A DNA stretch of 6,524 bases from JAWKWH01 sp041582695 (GTDB lineage: Bacteria > Pseudomonadota > Alphaproteobacteria > Rhizobiales > Rhizobiaceae). The DNA is taken from positions 1-6,524 of the forward strand of contig JBFIBB010000199.1 in the NCBI GenBank assembly GCA_041582695.1, in the 5' to 3' direction. The notes under the pieces were generated by a model that saw only the letters and a list, made by a program, of their open reading frames with translations, made no database searches and had not been told where the DNA came from. This document shows, one piece after another, positions 5,442 through 6,524 of the stretch. The position numbers and the translations under genes were made by a program. Within the stretch, counting starts at the first letter, position 1, and the number at the start of each line of letters is the position of its first letter.

Positions 5442-6230
5442 ATGCCTTATCTGCAACGCGACGATGCCCGGATCTATTACGAGGTCACCGGCAACGGCCC
5501 GCCGCTTCTGTTGATCGCGGGCATTGCCAGCGATGTCGCAAGCTGGGCGCCGGTGGTGCCGCTGCTGCAGGACGAATTCCGGCTGATATTCTTCGACAAT
5601 CGCGGCGCCGGCCGAACCGGGCATTCCGGCCCGATCGATCCCGGCGACTGGGCGGGCGACGCGCTGGCGCTGCTAGACCATTTGGATATTGCGGCTGCCG
5701 GCGTCGTGGGGCATTCCCTTGGCGGCATGATTGGCCTGCGGCTCGCACAACATGCGCCAGACCGCGTTGTCAGGCTGGTCGCCGCCGCCACCACCGCCAA
5801 TCCGGACAAGAAATCCGCCGCGTTGCTGCAGGAAATGGCCGCGCTTTACGAAAGCGGTATCGAGCCCGAAGCATGGTTCCGACTGCTGTTTCAGTGGCTG
5901 TTCGCACCGCCATTTTTTGCCGATCCGGCCGCGGTGAGCGAAGCAGCAAGGCTATCTGCAGCCTATGCCTACTGCCAGCAACCGGCCGATTTTCGCAGGC
6001 AGGTGGAGGCAGTGGCGAAAATGAACCCGGCCGATCCGGCGGCGCTGGAAACGGCGATCGATCTTGTTGTCGGCGACATGGATATCATGGTCCCGCCGGA
6101 AGCGAGCCGCCGGTCATTTGCCGCATTGCCCGGCGTCACCGAAATGGTTGTTGAAGGCGCAGGGCACTCGCTTCACTGGGACAGGCCGCAGGCATTTGCC
6201 GATGCGGTCAAGCGCAGCCTGAGCGGGTGA
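5442..6230 (+). CDS. Alpha/beta-fold hydrolase
   Basis: The 262-residue protein has all hallmarks of a single-domain alpha/beta hydrolase. The early strand LLLIAGIAS (22-30) supplies the oxyanion region, FFDNRGAGRTGHS (50-62) is the typical post-strand-4 turn, and VVGHSLGGMIG (88-98) is the nucleophile elbow with S92. DLVVGDMDIMVPP (207-219) carries the acid, probably D214, and GAGHSLHWDRP (239-249) carries the catalytic H242. A helical lid spans about 125-190. Family members hydrolyse esters, lactones, enol-lactones or similar bonds in the cytoplasm; the substrate cannot be told from sequence, though the overall look is of the 3-oxoadipate enol-lactonase-like group. The ATG at 5442 has GAAGAG eight bases upstream; an in-frame GTG at 5433 would add three residues. 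It is head-to-head with the TTC38-like gene and ends 16 bases from the convergent glutathione transferase gene. Confidence 0.9.
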   Translation: MPYLQRDDARIYYEVTGNGPPLLLIAGIASDVASWAPVVPLLQDEFRLIFFDNRGAGRTGHSGPIDPGDWAGDALALLDHLDIAAAGVVGHSLGGMIGLRLAQHAPDRVVRLVAAATTANPDKKSAALLQEMAALYESGIEPEAWFRLLFQWLFAPPFFADPAAVSEAARLSAAYAYCQQPADFRRQVEAVAKMNPADPAALETAIDLVVGDMDIMVPPEASRRSFAALPGVTEMVVEGAGHSLHWDRPQAFADAVKRSLSG

Positions 6231-6246
6231 TACGGCGCCGGCGGTT

Positions 6247-6524
6247 CTAACCGACAAGTTCCTCTCCGGTTCGTTCGACTGCTCGAATGAATGCAGGTCG
6301 TTTCCTTATGCGTTCGACATAGGCTTGCAACGAAGGATAATCGGCCAAAAGCCGTAATCTGCCTGCCAGCGAAACGATGTAGCCGACCCCGATATCCGCA
6401 CCGCTGAAGGCGCTGCCGAGAATGTACGGATTGTCGCCAAGCGAATCGGAAAGATAATCGAGATGAAGCCGTGTTTCGGTTTTGGCAAAATGGTCGATCA
6501 GCTTGGGGACCGGCTCTTTGGCGC
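6247..6524 (-). CDS. Glutathione S-transferase family protein, C-terminal domain (cut by right edge)
   Basis: The reverse strand from the right edge to the TAG at 6247-6249 encodes the last 91 residues of a glutathione transferase; the thioredoxin-like N-terminal half lies outside the window. The visible part is the all-helical C-terminal domain. DNPYILGSAFSGADIGVGY contains the S-G-A-D N-capping box of the GST hydrophobic core, and the stretch YPSLQAYVERIRKRPAFIRA is the usual terminal helix region of bacterial GSTs that ends in a KRPAF/RPA motif. Such proteins conjugate or reduce electrophiles with glutathione; the class cannot be fixed without the N-terminal half. It converges on the hydrolase gene with only 16 bases between the two stop codons and no convincing terminator. 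Confidence 0.85.
   Translation of the reverse strand, partial: AKEPVPKLIDHFAKTETRLHLDYLSDSLGDNPYILGSAFSGADIGVGYIVSLAGRLRLLADYPSLQAYVERIRKRPAFIRAVERTGEELVG

Noticed and set aside
5351..5443. Extension of the TTC38-like protein to a start at 5443, which gives a somewhat hydrophobic N-terminus resembling a signal sequence
   Set aside because: It crosses the hydrolase start and the palindrome, and the family begins near the DHLGN motif; the apparent hydrophobic stretch is probably translated intergenic DNA.
5339..6154. Plus-strand open frame of 271 codons overlapping the hydrolase in another frame
   Set aside because: The Arg/Gly/Cys-rich product is a frame shadow; the overlapping frame has a complete alpha/beta hydrolase with catalytic triad.
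6231..6253. Possible bidirectional terminator between hydrolase and glutathione transferase (CGGT-TCTA-ACCG at 6242-6253)
   Set aside because: The stem is only four or five base pairs and has no T-run on either side, so it is not a convincing terminator.

Overview
The window is about 60% GC or slightly more, densely coded and made of compact, mostly bacterial-type metabolic genes. Gene content and style (a non-pyrrolysine MttB-family methyltransferase next to a dimethylglycine/sarcosine dehydrogenase-type flavoenzyme, a DMSP-lyase-fold cupin, a TPR-methyltransferase and a TTC38-like protein) suggest an alphaproteobacterium, most likely a Rhizobiales/Hyphomicrobiales or marine roseobacter-type heterotroph. 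This placement is inference from gene families, not from a marker gene.

Left half (1-3054, minus strand): a three-gene apparent operon read right to left. It starts with an MttB-superfamily methyltransferase (1480-3054), followed after a single base by a DMSP-lyase-family cupin (834-1478). After 33 bases comes an FAD-dependent dimethylglycine/sarcosine dehydrogenase-type oxidoreductase (start at 800), which runs off the left edge. Together they look like a pathway that strips methyl groups from a methylated onium compound (a betaine, possibly a sulfonium such as DMSP) and then oxidises the resulting N-methyl amine. The substrate cannot be read from the sequence. The cupin lacks two residues expected of a working DMSP lyase (Arg at the first metal-His position, Phe at the catalytic Tyr position), so it may do something else.

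Middle (3055-5350): a divergent control region (3055-3182) separates that operon from a plus-strand TPR-containing SAM methyltransferase (3183-4007). This gene ends in a 10-base tail-to-tail overlap with a minus-strand TTC38-like tetratricopeptide protein (3998-5350).

Right (5351-6524): a second short divergent region, carrying a 13-base palindrome, precedes an alpha/beta hydrolase (5442-6230, plus). The hydrolase converges, 16 bases apart, on the C-terminal end of a glutathione S-transferase that enters from the right edge on the minus strand. I see no rRNA, tRNA, CRISPR array, insertion sequence or phage gene. No stretch longer than about 130 bases is without a gene. The most unusual content is the methyltransferase-cupin-dehydrogenase operon; the rest looks like ordinary chromosomal accessory metabolism.
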